Shown piece by piece: positions 25,645 to 34,956 of a stretch of DNA of 64,000 bases. Source of the stretch: Clostridium sp. AF15-31 (GTDB lineage Bacteria > Bacillota > Clostridia > Lachnospirales > Lachnospiraceae); assembly GCF_003461625.1 (NCBI RefSeq), contig NZ_QTXL01000008.1, positions 83,582-147,581 of the forward strand, given 5' to 3'. Both the position numbers and the translations under genes were made by a program. Each line of letters opens with the position of its first letter. Position 1 is the first letter of the stretch. The notes under the pieces were generated by a model. It saw only the letters and a list, made by a program, of their open reading frames with translations, was not told where the DNA came from and ran no database searches.

Positions 25645-25918
25645 GGTGTGTGGGTAAATCGTTTTAGTATTTCGTGGATGTTTTTATGGGGCTGTTGTTC
25701 TGACAGTGAGCAATACCTAAAATCCATAGAGCAGCCGACTGAGTGTTCTGCTATCCTGTGCCATGTCGTTGGAGCAATGGTTTTATCGCGACAGAGACAT
25801 GTGCAGATAGGATGGCAGAACATGAGGAAAGGCAAACGTGATTTTACGGGATGCTCACTGGTGGAACAATGGTCACAAAAAACATGTAAGTGTTACCTGA
25901 ACGATTTAGTCACACACC
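25645..25918. repeat. Long imperfect inverted repeat between BceRS and BceAB genes
   Basis: Most of the gap before bceA is one hairpin-like element. GGTGTGTG (25645-25652) pairs with CACACACC (25911-25918), and TAAATCGTT with AACGATTTA inside that. GTTCTGCTATCCTGTGCCATG (25745 onward) pairs with a stretch ending GCAGAAC at 25821, around a loop near 25768-25795. Arms are about 120 bp each with scattered mismatches. No credible protein is encoded. It resembles elements at 23150-23640 in form but not clearly in sequence. A start of transcription at 25570-25575 would place it in the bceAB leader RNA. Confidence 0.6.
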
Positions 25919-25939
25919 GGATAGCAAGGAGAGATAAAA

Positions 25940-26707
25940 GTGGAAACAATTTTAAAGATTGAGAATATCGAAAAGTATTACGGCAACAAATCCAACATTA
26001 CAAAAGCCATTGATAACATTTCATTTAGTGTAGAAAAAGGTGAGTATGTTGCGATCATGGGAGCATCCGGAAGTGGGAAGACGACACTGCTTAACTGCAT
26101 TTCTACCATAGACCGTGTCAGCAGCGGTCATATCTATGTAGGAAGAGATGATATCACAAAGCTTCGCGGCAACCAGTTGAACCGCTTCCGCCGGGAAGAA
26201 CTGGGATTTATCTTTCAGGATTTCAACCTGTTAGATACACTGACAGCATATGAGAACATTGCACTGGCGTTATCGATACAGAACACGCCTGCGAAGAAGA
26301 TTGACGAAAAGATAAAGAAGATCGCAAAGGAGCTTGCAATCGAAGAAGTTCTGAATAAATATCCATATCAGATGTCCGGGGGACAGAAACAGAGAGTGGC
26401 ATCTGCGAGAGCGATCATTACGAACCCGAAGCTGATCCTTGCCGATGAACCGACCGGAGCACTGGATTCCAAATCCGCAAAGCTGTTGCTTGAAAGTCTG
26501 AAACATCTGAATGAAGAACTGTCAGCTACGATTCTGATGGTAACACATGATTCCTTTACCGCAAGTTATGCCGGTCGCATCCTGTTCATCAAGGACGGTA
26601 AAATATTTCATGAGCTTCGCCGTGGAGCAGACAGCCGAAAAGAATTCTTCAACAAGATCATAGATGTCGTAACTTTGCTTGGAGGTGACTTAAATGACGC
26701 TCTTTAA
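25940..26707 (+). CDS. BceA-like ABC transporter ATPase
   Basis: A 255-residue ABC ATPase with Walker A (MGASGSGKTT), signature MSGGQKQR and Walker B (LILADEPTGALD), of the MacB/BceA type. It starts at GTG 25940 with AAGGAGA about 7 bases upstream, a start supported by METILKIENIEKYYG alignment with the family. Together with the permease it forms a transporter that frees lipid-bound peptide antibiotics such as bacitracin from their target and signals to the kinase. It overlaps the permease gene by 14 bp. Confidence 0.92.
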   Translation: METILKIENIEKYYGNKSNITKAIDNISFSVEKGEYVAIMGASGSGKTTLLNCISTIDRVSSGHIYVGRDDITKLRGNQLNRFRREELGFIFQDFNLLDTLTAYENIALALSIQNTPAKKIDEKIKKIAKELAIEEVLNKYPYQMSGGQKQRVASARAIITNPKLILADEPTGALDSKSAKLLLESLKHLNEELSATILMVTHDSFTASYAGRILFIKDGKIFHELRRGADSRKEFFNKIIDVVTLLGGDLNDAL

Positions 26708-28760
26708 GTTATCCCTTAGTAATATGAAGAAAAGCCTGAAGGACTATGCAATCTATTTCTTTACATTGGTTCTTGGCGTAGCGATCTTCTATATTTTTAA
26801 TGCGATCGAGACACAGACGGCGATGATGAGGATCTCCAAAGATACCAGAGGAATTGTAGAGCTGATGGCAAATATCATTTCCAGTGTCAGCGTATTCATT
26901 GCATTTGTGCTTGGTTTCCTGATCATATATGCCAGCCGATTCCTGATGAAACGGCGTAACAAAGAATTTGGATTGTATCTGCTGCTTGGAATGGGCAAAT
27001 GGAAGGTGTCAAAGATGCTGTTTATCGAGACACTGATCATCGGTCTGGTTTCACTTGGCGTTGGGCTTCTTTCCGGTATCGGAATTTCCCAGCTTACCAG
27101 TCTGTTAGTTGCAAATATGTTTGAAGCGGATATGTCTTCTTATAATTTTGTATTTTCAAGTTCTGCATTTGTAAAGACCTGTTTCTATTTTGCTATCATC
27201 TATGTGGTTGTGATCCTGTTTAATACGATCGCGATCGGACGCTGCAAATTGATCGACCTGTTCCAGAGAGGTAGAAGATCAGAGACTGTTAAGATGAAAA
27301 ATCCGTGGATATCGGTATTCGTATTTCTCCTTTCCGTAGCAGGACTTGGATATGCATATTACCAGATCAATTCAAATACAACAGAGCTCTATATGAAAGA
27401 TATCTATTTCTGTATCGGGCTTGGATGTGTCTGCACATTTTTGTTTTTCTGGTCGATTTCCGGTATGTTGTTCCGGTTAGTTTCTTCCATGAAACGTGTT
27501 TATTATAAAGGGCTGAATTCATTTGTCATCCGTCAGATGAGCAGTCGTGTAAATACAAATGTACTGTCAATCTCGATCATTTGTATTATGTTATTTGTTA
27601 CGATCTGCGTGCTGACTTCGGCGCTTACGATCCGAAATGGTTTGAATGAGGGTTTAAGAAGGTATGCTACCGTTGATGTAAATATTACCAGACAGGTAAG
27701 AAGCTCCGATTATGATGTCGCAGCCGGTAAGGGCGCAGATGAGGATGCTTATTATGATCCGACATGGGATAAGCGCGACATTTGCGATATATATAAGGAA
27801 AAAGAAATTGACTTGCCATCTATGTTTTCAGCCTATGAAGATGTGTATATATACTCATTGCCGGATTTCACATACGGGGATACGTTCAGTGAGCAGGCAA
27901 AGGGTGAGTTCCTTGGTGACCAGCCGGTGTATGGTATGATGGATGTTATGGAAAATGTCATGACAGTGTCCGATTATAATCGTGTGGCAAAGCTGTGTGG
28001 TTTTGAAACTGTGTCGATCAAAGATGATGAATACGGAGTTGTGGCAAATTACAAGCAGATGGTGAAATACAGAGATATGTCATTGCAGGCTGGTACGACG
28101 ATTCAGGTAAATGGTTATGAACTGAAGCCGGGAATGAGCAAATGTCAGGCCGGTGATGTCCAGATCTCTACGCAGGCGATTAATACTGGTATCATTATTG
28201 TGCCGGATGGGGTGCTTACAGGAGTAACTCCGATCTCTGAAAGCTTGCTTGCAATCTATAATACGACCGATACGGATAAGATCATGGCGAGAAATGAATA
28301 TATCAATCTGGATGACGACACGGATGTCAGGTTGAGTCTAAATACAAAAGAAAATGTAAAAGCTGCCAGTATCGGACTTGGCGCGATCGCTTCCTTTATC
28401 GGCTTATATATCGGAATGATCTTCCTGATCTCCGGTGCAGCGATCCTCGCATTAAAGGAATTGTCAGAAAGCACCGATAATGTGGAACGATATAAGATGC
28501 TTCGAAAACTGGGTGTGGATCAGAAGATGATCAACCATGCGTTATTTGCACAGATGGGTCTGTTCTTCCTGTTCCCGCTTGCACTGGCAGTCATTCATTC
28601 AATATTTGGTTTAAAATTCAGCAGACAGATTCTTTCACTGATGGGAACCGATGACATGGGAGCAGCCATGCTTATGACCGTTGTTGTTATGGTTGTGATC
28701 TATGGCGGATATTTTCTGATCACCTATTTCAGTGGCAGAAAGATCATCAGTGAACAGTAG
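26694..28760 (+). CDS. BceB-like ABC transporter permease
   Basis: A 688-residue permease with the BceB layout: about ten membrane helices, FtsX-like domains at both ends, and one large extracellular domain (about 330-550) between helices 7 and 8. The N-terminus (SNMKKSLKDYAIYFFTLVLG) is typical. The extracellular domain is where such transporters meet the antibiotic-target complex. The ATG lies inside the end of the ATPase gene. With the two-component genes upstream this is a full Bce module for resistance to cell-wall-active peptides; the actual drug is unknown. Confidence 0.92.
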   Translation: MTLFKLSLSNMKKSLKDYAIYFFTLVLGVAIFYIFNAIETQTAMMRISKDTRGIVELMANIISSVSVFIAFVLGFLIIYASRFLMKRRNKEFGLYLLLGMGKWKVSKMLFIETLIIGLVSLGVGLLSGIGISQLTSLLVANMFEADMSSYNFVFSSSAFVKTCFYFAIIYVVVILFNTIAIGRCKLIDLFQRGRRSETVKMKNPWISVFVFLLSVAGLGYAYYQINSNTTELYMKDIYFCIGLGCVCTFLFFWSISGMLFRLVSSMKRVYYKGLNSFVIRQMSSRVNTNVLSISIICIMLFVTICVLTSALTIRNGLNEGLRRYATVDVNITRQVRSSDYDVAAGKGADEDAYYDPTWDKRDICDIYKEKEIDLPSMFSAYEDVYIYSLPDFTYGDTFSEQAKGEFLGDQPVYGMMDVMENVMTVSDYNRVAKLCGFETVSIKDDEYGVVANYKQMVKYRDMSLQAGTTIQVNGYELKPGMSKCQAGDVQISTQAINTGIIIVPDGVLTGVTPISESLLAIYNTTDTDKIMARNEYINLDDDTDVRLSLNTKENVKAASIGLGAIASFIGLYIGMIFLISGAAILALKELSESTDNVERYKMLRKLGVDQKMINHALFAQMGLFFLFPLALAVIHSIFGLKFSRQILSLMGTDDMGAAMLMTVVVMVVIYGGYFLITYFSGRKIISEQ

Positions 28761-28841
28761 GGTTTCCTTGACGATGACAATATCTCGCGGTATAATTGGG
28801 GGCAGGATTATCGAACGAAGAAATGAAGGAGACTTTTTAAG

Positions 28842-29912
28842 ATGAGTAGAATTATTTTAACCGGTGACCGTCCTACAGGACGACTTCACGTTGGACATTA
28901 TGTGGGTTCCCTTTCTGAGCGTGTAAAGCTTCAGAATTCAGGAAACTATGACGAGATATATATAATGATCGCAGATGCACAGGCACTTACAGATAATGCC
29001 GAGCATCCGGAGAAGGTGAGACAGAACATTATTCAGGTTGCACTTGATTATCTGGCATGTGGGATCGATCCTGAGAAATCAACGATCTTCATTCAGTCCA
29101 TGGTTCCGGAACTGACAGAATTATCTTTCTATTATATGAATCTCGTTACAGTATCTCGTGTACAGAGAAATCCTACTGTAAAATCCGAGATCAAGATGCG
29201 TAATTTTGAAGCAAGTATCCCGGTTGGATTCTTCTGCTATCCGATCAGTCAGGCAGCAGATATCACGGCTTTTCGTGCAACAGAAGTGCCGGTTGGTGAA
29301 GATCAGCTTCCTATGCTGGAACAGTGCAAGGAGATCGTTCACAAATTCAATTCCGTATATGGCGAAACTCTGACAGATCCTGAGATCGTATTACCGTCTA
29401 ACAAAGCGTGTCTCAGACTTCCGGGTATCGATGGAAAAGCAAAGATGAGCAAATCTCTTGGCAACTGCATTTATCTTTCCGATGAAGCAGATGAAGTTAA
29501 GAAGAAGGTTATGTCCATGTATACAGATCCAAATCATATCCGTGTAGAGGATCCGGGACAGATCGAGGGCAATTCCGTATTTACATATCTGGATGCGTTC
29601 TGTCGTCCGGAGCATTTTGAACAGTTCCTGCCGGATTATAAGAATCTGGATGAACTGAAGGAGCATTACAGTCGTGGTGGTCTTGGTGATGTTAAGGTGA
29701 AGAAGTTCCTGAACAATGTATTACAGTCAGAGCTTACACCGATCCGTGAACGTCGTAAGATGTGGGAGAGCCGTATTCCGGATGTTCTTGACATCTTAAA
29801 GGCAGGAAGCGAGGCTGCACAGAAGAAAGCAGCAGCAACTCTTCATGATGTACGTTCTGCTATGAAGATCAATTACTTTGATGCAGACGGGCTGGAGAAT
29901 GATTATAAATAA
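28842..29912 (+). CDS. trpS: Tryptophanyl-tRNA synthetase
   Basis: A 356-residue class I aminoacyl-tRNA synthetase that charges tRNA-Trp. It begins [17 protein letters not shown], with HVGH (16-19) as the HIGH motif, and has KMSKSLGN near residue 201. Length and motifs match TrpRS. GAAGGAG lies upstream of the ATG. The leader is only about 80 nt, too short for a T-box, and a terminator closes the gene, so it is a single-gene unit. Confidence 0.93.
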   Translation: MSRIILTGDRPTGRLHVGHYVGSLSERVKLQNSGNYDEIYIMIADAQALTDNAEHPEKVRQNIIQVALDYLACGIDPEKSTIFIQSMVPELTELSFYYMNLVTVSRVQRNPTVKSEIKMRNFEASIPVGFFCYPISQAADITAFRATEVPVGEDQLPMLEQCKEIVHKFNSVYGETLTDPEIVLPSNKACLRLPGIDGKAKMSKSLGNCIYLSDEADEVKKKVMSMYTDPNHIRVEDPGQIEGNSVFTYLDAFCRPEHFEQFLPDYKNLDELKEHYSRGGLGDVKVKKFLNNVLQSELTPIRERRKMWESRIPDVLDILKAGSEAAQKKAAATLHDVRSAMKINYFDADGLENDYK

Positions 29913-29928
29913 AATTGACAGACATAAG

Positions 29929-29957
29929 AGGACGGTCGTGAAAACGGCCGTCCTTTT
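29929..29957 (+). terminator. Rho-independent terminator of trpS
   Basis: GGACGGTCGT (29930-29939) pairs with ACGGCCGTCC (29944-29953), one wobble, loop GAAA, then TTTT. Confidence 0.8.
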
Positions 29958-29971
29958 GTTGTATGGTAAAA

Positions 29972-30017
29972 GTTGGAAAAGTTGCAAAAATTGGGTATAA
30001 TAAGGTTGGAAAAGTTG
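29972..30017 (+). promoter_or_regulatory. Promoter flanked by 13-bp direct repeats
   Basis: GTTGGAAAAGTTG occurs at 29972-29984 and again at 30005-30017, exactly 33 bp apart. The first copy contains the -35 TTGGAA (29973-29978); TATAAT follows at 29996-30001 with 17-bp spacing; the second copy begins 4 bp after the -10. It is a good promoter for the lipoprotein gene, with repeats placed to suit a repressor. Confidence 0.6.
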
Positions 30018-30118
30018 AAAAAAATGTTTCTGGATCAGATGAAGTTAGAGCGAACGATATATAAACTAGATCTGATAGGTTTACAGGGGTAAAATAAATA
30101 TATGGGGAGACACCGGAT

Positions 30119-30859
30119 ATGAAAAAGACGATTTTATTATTAGGGGCAGTTGGAGTGCTTATGATGACAGGGTGTGCCGATGAAGGTATCACGACAGATT
30201 ATGGAGAATGGGTAGCTACATCCGAATACAGTATGGATGGAACAACTGAGAATTACCGGACAATAGAAGTAGATGCGACAGCGGAGAAGACAGAAGCAGC
30301 ATCAGAAAAAGAAGCGGGGGGAAGTTCAGATCATATGAATACACAGAAAAAAGACAGCACAACAGAAAAGACAGATGGGACAGAGAAAGCGAGATATTCG
30401 TGCGAGAATTATACATTTTATAGAGTAAATGATGATGTGGACCTGGCAGGCAGTTATTTGTTGTTAAATGTATATGAGGATGAAGCACTTGCAGAATATC
30501 ATGGCCTGTTCATTGGTCAGATCGTTACATTATTTGGCGATAAGGAGACAACCGAGAATAATGAGGAGTTACTGGACTATACGATCGCGGCAGAAGATAA
30601 GGATGGTAAGGTGATCTATCTGACTTTATATTATGGGGCGTCAGGACCGGCAATCGGTGGCTTTGATGGTGACGAATATATGGCGGCTGCAGAAGAGCTG
30701 GAGAGGCTTGTCAGAACGACAGAGCCGATTGACTATGAGTGCACCAGTATCTATGAGGATCTCGGCATGACGATCCGAATGGGCACCAGAAATGGACGGG
30801 GCTTTTATGAAACCGAGATGCCGGAAGGTATGGAAGACTTTTATAATGATATGTATTAA
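30119..30859 (+). CDS. Putative lipoprotein of unknown function
   Basis: A 246-residue protein with a lipoprotein signal (MKKTILLLGAVGVLMMTGC; Cys19 in the lipobox). A Thr/Glu/Lys-rich linker (about 25-95) follows, then a compact acidic domain (about 100-246) with mixed beta and alpha character, including YHGLFIGQIVTLFGDKE and GFDGDEYMAAAEELERL. I recognise no family. It should be tethered to the outer face of the membrane. GGGGAGA precedes the ATG, and a promoter with direct repeats lies upstream. Confidence 0.75.
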   Translation: MKKTILLLGAVGVLMMTGCADEGITTDYGEWVATSEYSMDGTTENYRTIEVDATAEKTEAASEKEAGGSSDHMNTQKKDSTTEKTDGTEKARYSCENYTFYRVNDDVDLAGSYLLLNVYEDEALAEYHGLFIGQIVTLFGDKETTENNEELLDYTIAAEDKDGKVIYLTLYYGASGPAIGGFDGDEYMAAAEELERLVRTTEPIDYECTSIYEDLGMTIRMGTRNGRGFYETEMPEGMEDFYNDMY

Positions 30860-31040
30860 TGAAAGACAATCGGATAAAAAGAAAACTGTATGAAACACAT
30901 ACAATAAGGTATAATGAATACAGACAGATCAACCCATATGTAAGACAGCGGTTTTATATATGATATAAATATGGGGAGGCAAAGGGGGAAGAAAACTGAA
31001 GAAGAAAATCTTTTTTCAAAGGAATAAAAATACCAGACAG

Positions 31041-32813
31041 ATGAAAATGACGATTAATGTAGCTGTTTTTTTAGCATTGATTTTAGAAACCGTTATATTA
31101 TATGTTATTAATTTACAGGATTACAAAAGAACATCCCAGATGCTGATGAACCAGACGATGGAAGTAATTGAGAAAAATGACAGCCGGGAGAAAGAAATGC
31201 TGGAATCCTTAAAAGAGGATTATAAGGTTCGTGTCAATGCAGTTGCCTATATATTGGATGCAAAACCGGAGGTTGAAAATGATCTTAATGAGTTGAAAAA
31301 GATTGCAGCATTTATGTCTGTAGATGAGATCCATTTATTTGATGAAAATGGAGTTATTTACGGAGGAACTATTCCAAAGTATTATGGATACAGTTTTGAT
31401 TCGGGAGAGCAAATGGCATATTTTACCCCCATGCTTCAGGATAAAGATCTGACAATGTGCCAGGATGTTACGCCAAATACATCTGAGGGGCGAAGCATGA
31501 TGTATGCAATAACCTGGAATAATGCCGGAACAAAGATGATCCAGGTAGGAATAGAACCGAAGCGCCTGATTGATGAGATGAATCAGAATCAGATATCAGC
31601 AGTTATTTCCAATATGCCGATGTATACAGGCATCAATATATTTGTTGCGGATAGTGGAGATGGCAAAATCCTTGGAAGTACAAAAGCAGCAATGGTTGGT
31701 AAAACGCTGAATGATGTCGGTATATCCCGTGATAAGGTTACTGAACATGCAGATGTCCCTGCAATATGCTACAGGAACATAGATGGTATTGTGAGCCGGT
31801 GCGCTTTCGACCGGACAGATGACTATATCGTTGTGGTTACCTGCAATTTACTTTCGAATATAAAGACAGATGTTATCATAATGGTGATTATGATCGTGTA
31901 TTTCATAATTGCTGCGAAAGCCCTCGCAAGTATGTTTGCAAAGCTTGACAGGGTAAGGCGCAGTGCCTATACAGATGAACTGACAGGGTGTTTTAACCGG
32001 AAAGCATATCAGGAGAATGTGGAAGAATACTGGAAATCACCGGATATGGTATATATATCCATGGATGTCAATGGATTGAAAAAGGTAAATGATCATCAGG
32101 GGCATGCGGCAGGCGATGAATTGCTTCAGGGAGCTGTGGAGTGCATGATGAAGAGCTTTAACGGATATGGACGGGTATACAGATTTGGCGGTGATGAGTT
32201 CGCAGCAATTGTGTTTGCAGATAGCAGAAGACTCAAAAAGATTATAGATGATTTTAAGGAACGGATGAACAAATGGTCCGGAAAGAAAGTATCAGATGTA
32301 TCTGTGTCTCTGGGATATGCGGAGAAGTGCGAAAGGCAGTGGGAGAATTTTGAGGAATTTGCAGAGCAGGCGGATGAGAGAATGTATGTCTGTAAGGCAG
32401 AATACTACAGTAAAAAGGGAGAAGACAGGAGAAAATTGCAGGCTGCACATAATGCACTTACAAAGCTATATACTAAAGTACTTATCATTAATCTTACACA
32501 GAATTCATATCAGATTGTAAGTATTGACAGAGAAAGCTTAAAGAACAGTGTGTTTTCGGCAAAACTTTCAGACTGGTTTGCGACATTTGCAAATTCAGAT
32601 GAATTGTGTCCGGATGACAGACAGGCATTTTTGCAGAAGACTTCACTTCAAAATCTAAAAAAGAATATCAATGGCACCGGAAAGTCATACAGCATCATAT
32701 ACAGGAGAAAATATGGCGAAGAGTATAAGGATACAATGATGGAAATCCTGGCTGCGGAAGACTATACGGATGATAGTCAGGTATGTTATCTCTGTGTAAG
32801 ATGTCTTGGTTAG
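31041..32813 (+). CDS. Membrane-bound diguanylate cyclase (GGDEF)
   Basis: A protein of at least 590 residues with two membrane helices (about 5-25 and 275-300) flanking an extracellular sensor domain of roughly 250 residues, then a GGDEF domain with intact active site (RFGGDEF; GG at 383-384). It should make cyclic di-GMP from GTP in response to an outside signal. The RxxD inhibitory site usually found just before the motif is absent. A further 120-residue C-terminal domain follows (about 470-590, TKVLIINLTQNSYQIVSIDR), PAS-like in look. The true start may be the CTG at 30996, which has GGGGGAAG upstream and adds KKKIFFQRNKNTRQ. Confidence 0.85.
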   Translation: MKMTINVAVFLALILETVILYVINLQDYKRTSQMLMNQTMEVIEKNDSREKEMLESLKEDYKVRVNAVAYILDAKPEVENDLNELKKIAAFMSVDEIHLFDENGVIYGGTIPKYYGYSFDSGEQMAYFTPMLQDKDLTMCQDVTPNTSEGRSMMYAITWNNAGTKMIQVGIEPKRLIDEMNQNQISAVISNMPMYTGINIFVADSGDGKILGSTKAAMVGKTLNDVGISRDKVTEHADVPAICYRNIDGIVSRCAFDRTDDYIVVVTCNLLSNIKTDVIIMVIMIVYFIIAAKALASMFAKLDRVRRSAYTDELTGCFNRKAYQENVEEYWKSPDMVYISMDVNGLKKVNDHQGHAAGDELLQGAVECMMKSFNGYGRVYRFGGDEFAAIVFADSRRLKKIIDDFKERMNKWSGKKVSDVSVSLGYAEKCERQWENFEEFAEQADERMYVCKAEYYSKKGEDRRKLQAAHNALTKLYTKVLIINLTQNSYQIVSIDRESLKNSVFSAKLSDWFATFANSDELCPDDRQAFLQKTSLQNLKKNINGTGKSYSIIYRRKYGEEYKDTMMEILAAEDYTDDSQVCYLCVRCLG

Positions 32814-32950
32814 TGTAAAAATTGTTAGAAAATTTTTCTAATTTCAAGAAAATTCTGTGAAATGGCTTGTATTTCATACTTCCTGCGGTAAAATATAGAT
32901 AGGAACAACGGAAAAAGTTGTGCCGAGTTAAAAGTGGGAAGGAGACTGAT

Positions 32951-33541
32951 ATGAAAAAAAGAAGTCATTTATTTGTAACCAGAGAAATTATAGAACAGGT
33001 TCCACAGAACAAAAGGAAGTGGTTATTGTTAGGCAGTATTCTGCCGGATATATTGGTTCATACCTATATTAAGAAGCATACCTGGAAAAGTTCATTTGAT
33101 AATACAGTCAACCGGATACAGAAGCTGGAAGAAAAGGGGAAGAACAGCAGATATTCTTTCCTGAAACTCGGATATGTACTTCATTATGTGGAGGATTTCT
33201 TCACATATGCGCATAACTCCATTTTTGAAGGCGGTTTTTCTGAACATGTTGCATATGAAAGTGGATTTCAGAAGTTTTTATTTGGACATGGACATGTAGA
33301 ACAGGAAGAAACGAGTCGGATCGGTGAAATGGTTCATTCTGTGGAGGAAGCGATCGAGTATCTGAAGAAAAACCATGCACTGTATATGACGGAGGCCGGA
33401 GATAATGAAACGGATGCACGCTATATTCGGAATGCATCAAAAACCATCGGTACGTTTCTGGTACGGGCATTTGCTATGAACAGTGTGGCAACAGAGGAGT
33501 ATGTTCCGGCATACGCACTTGCTCCATCCTATCGAAAATAA
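32951..33541 (+). CDS. Zinc-dependent phospholipase C-like protein
   Basis: A 196-residue cytoplasmic protein with the pattern of zinc-dependent phospholipase C: HLF near the start, GSILPDIL, then GYVLHYVEDFFTYAHN, whose His and Asp residues are usual zinc ligands, and GHGHVEQEE. No signal peptide is visible, unlike secreted phospholipases, so the substrate may be an internal phosphoester. I start at ATG 32951 with AAGGAG 7 bases upstream, not at 32918. A terminator follows at once. Confidence 0.75.
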   Translation: MKKRSHLFVTREIIEQVPQNKRKWLLLGSILPDILVHTYIKKHTWKSSFDNTVNRIQKLEEKGKNSRYSFLKLGYVLHYVEDFFTYAHNSIFEGGFSEHVAYESGFQKFLFGHGHVEQEETSRIGEMVHSVEEAIEYLKKNHALYMTEAGDNETDARYIRNASKTIGTFLVRAFAMNSVATEEYVPAYALAPSYRK

Positions 33542-33595
33542 AAGGCAGAGCAATCTGATATAAAAGGATAATTATGACTGCCAATGAAAAATATG

Positions 33596-33635
33596 AAGTC
33601 ACCTGATACGCTGCATTGTATCAGGTGACTTTTTA
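33596..33635. terminator. Bidirectional terminator between convergent genes
   Basis: AAGTCACCTGATAC (33596-33609) and GTATCAGGTGACTT (33618-33631) form a perfect 14-bp stem followed by T residues. It overlaps the end of the reverse-strand chromate transporter gene and serves the forward phospholipase-like gene. Confidence 0.8.
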
Positions 33636-34214
33636 TCTGATGTGTTCGGCAATCACGGATACCACGATTCCAAGAACCGCGGAAAGCAGGATCAGAGAGA
33701 TCGCTGACAGCTTCTGCTTCCATTTGCGCCGGATGAAGAAATAGATTCCTGCAAGCAGGCACAGAATAATGATAGCAGGGATATTCACATCATATTCGGA
33801 TAAGCTGACATACCCGGTAGACTTTAACAGCATGTTGATTCCGGTTGCAAGGATCAGGGCCAGGATAACCGGTTTGATGCCATATAGAAAGCCCTGCACG
33901 TAGGTATTTTTCGTCAGATTTTTTATAACTGCGGCAATTAATAATATAATGAAAAAGGACGGCGTGATGACACCGAGAGTAGCGACGATACCGCCCGGAA
34001 GTCCTGCTTGCGTCGATCCGACATAGGTCGCCATGTTGACTGCGATCGGACCCGGTGTAGATTCGCAGACACCGATGAAATTGTAAAAGGCATCTTCACT
34101 CATCCAATTATGGCGAATGACAGCATCCTGGATCAGCGGTATCATGCCGAAGCCGCCTCCGAAGCTGAACAGTCCTACTTTAAAGAATTCAATAAACAAT
34201 GTCAGATATATCAT
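33633..34214 (-). CDS. Chromate transporter, second half-size subunit
   Basis: A 193-residue membrane protein of the CHR family, half the size of full ChrA. The LFSFGGGFGMIPLIQ motif near the N-terminus and the FIGVCESTPGPIAVNMATYVG segment are diagnostic. Short-chain CHR proteins work in pairs of opposite topology to export chromate, or move sulfate in some relatives. The start overlaps the stop of the other half by 4 bases, so the pair is translated together. Confidence 0.9.
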   Translation of the reverse strand: MIYLTLFIEFFKVGLFSFGGGFGMIPLIQDAVIRHNWMSEDAFYNFIGVCESTPGPIAVNMATYVGSTQAGLPGGIVATLGVITPSFFIILLIAAVIKNLTKNTYVQGFLYGIKPVILALILATGINMLLKSTGYVSLSEYDVNIPAIIILCLLAGIYFFIRRKWKQKLSAISLILLSAVLGIVVSVIAEHIR

Positions 34215-34777
34215 TTGTCTGCATCCTCCTTTCGGATTCTTTTAAAAGAGGTACAAAAAATTCCGATGATGCCGCCTGCGAGGATCAGAAGAATTGCATT
34301 CACGGATTTGGAAAGCAGTTCTCCGATCACCATGATTATAAAAGTAACTACAAATACAAGAACCGGTATTTTTTTTCGGTCGAGTGTTTTCATCATGCTG
34401 ATTCCGGTTGTAAGGATCAGAAAAGCAACAGCACATTTAATGCCAACGAAGGCATATGCTACATATTTATTTGCAATGAAAGCATCAAAAAACAGAGAAA
34501 TGACAAATATAATAATAACGGAGGGGATACAGACACCGAGGGTGGCTGCCAGACTTCCGCGGAAGCCTCTTTGTTTATAACCGACAAAAGTAGCGAGGTT
34601 GATCGCCAGTGGCCCGGGCGTTGATTCAGCGATCGCAATCACTTCGATCAGTTCGTCTTCCGTGAGCCAGTTTCGTTTTGCAACTACTTCTTCCCGGATC
34701 TGTGCGATCATCGCATAACCGCCTCCAAATGTAAATAATCCGATTTTGAAAAAATTAATAAATAAAGAAAACAACAT
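34211..34777 (-). CDS. Chromate transporter, first half-size subunit
   Basis: A 188-residue CHR-family half transporter with GLFTFGGGYAMIAQIREEV and IAIAESTPGPLAINLATFVG. The ATG has GGAGG 7 bases upstream on the reverse strand. It is transcribed first, followed directly by its partner. The two-gene unit runs divergently from trkA. Substrate (chromate or another oxyanion) is inferred from family. Confidence 0.9.
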   Translation of the reverse strand: MLFSLFINFFKIGLFTFGGGYAMIAQIREEVVAKRNWLTEDELIEVIAIAESTPGPLAINLATFVGYKQRGFRGSLAATLGVCIPSVIIIFVISLFFDAFIANKYVAYAFVGIKCAVAFLILTTGISMMKTLDRKKIPVLVFVVTFIIMVIGELLSKSVNAILLILAGGIIGIFCTSFKRIRKEDADK

Positions 34778-34956
34778 ATTAAATCCTCCAGACAGGAGTA
34801 TAGCACAGAATCAAACTAAACTTTAAATAAAATTTTCAAATATCACTGTACATATAGAAAAAAAATGTTACAATCGAGATTGACGCTATAATAAAGTGAG
34901 CGTTTTATGCACAAAAGATATGTATAATATATAGCCGAAGTCGGTGGAGGTAAGTG

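Noticed and set aside
25648..25962. A 104-codon forward frame over the long inverted repeat
   Set aside because: It runs through both arms of the hairpin into bceA, lacks a ribosome-binding site and encodes Cys/Trp-rich sequence with no domain.
28761..28841. T-box riboswitch before trpS
   Set aside because: The gap to the previous gene is only about 80 nt, and no specifier or T-box core is visible.
34868..34892. Promoter before trkA from TTACAA and TATAAT
   Set aside because: TATAAT at 34887 is good, but the hexamer is only 13 bp away, too close for a standard -35.
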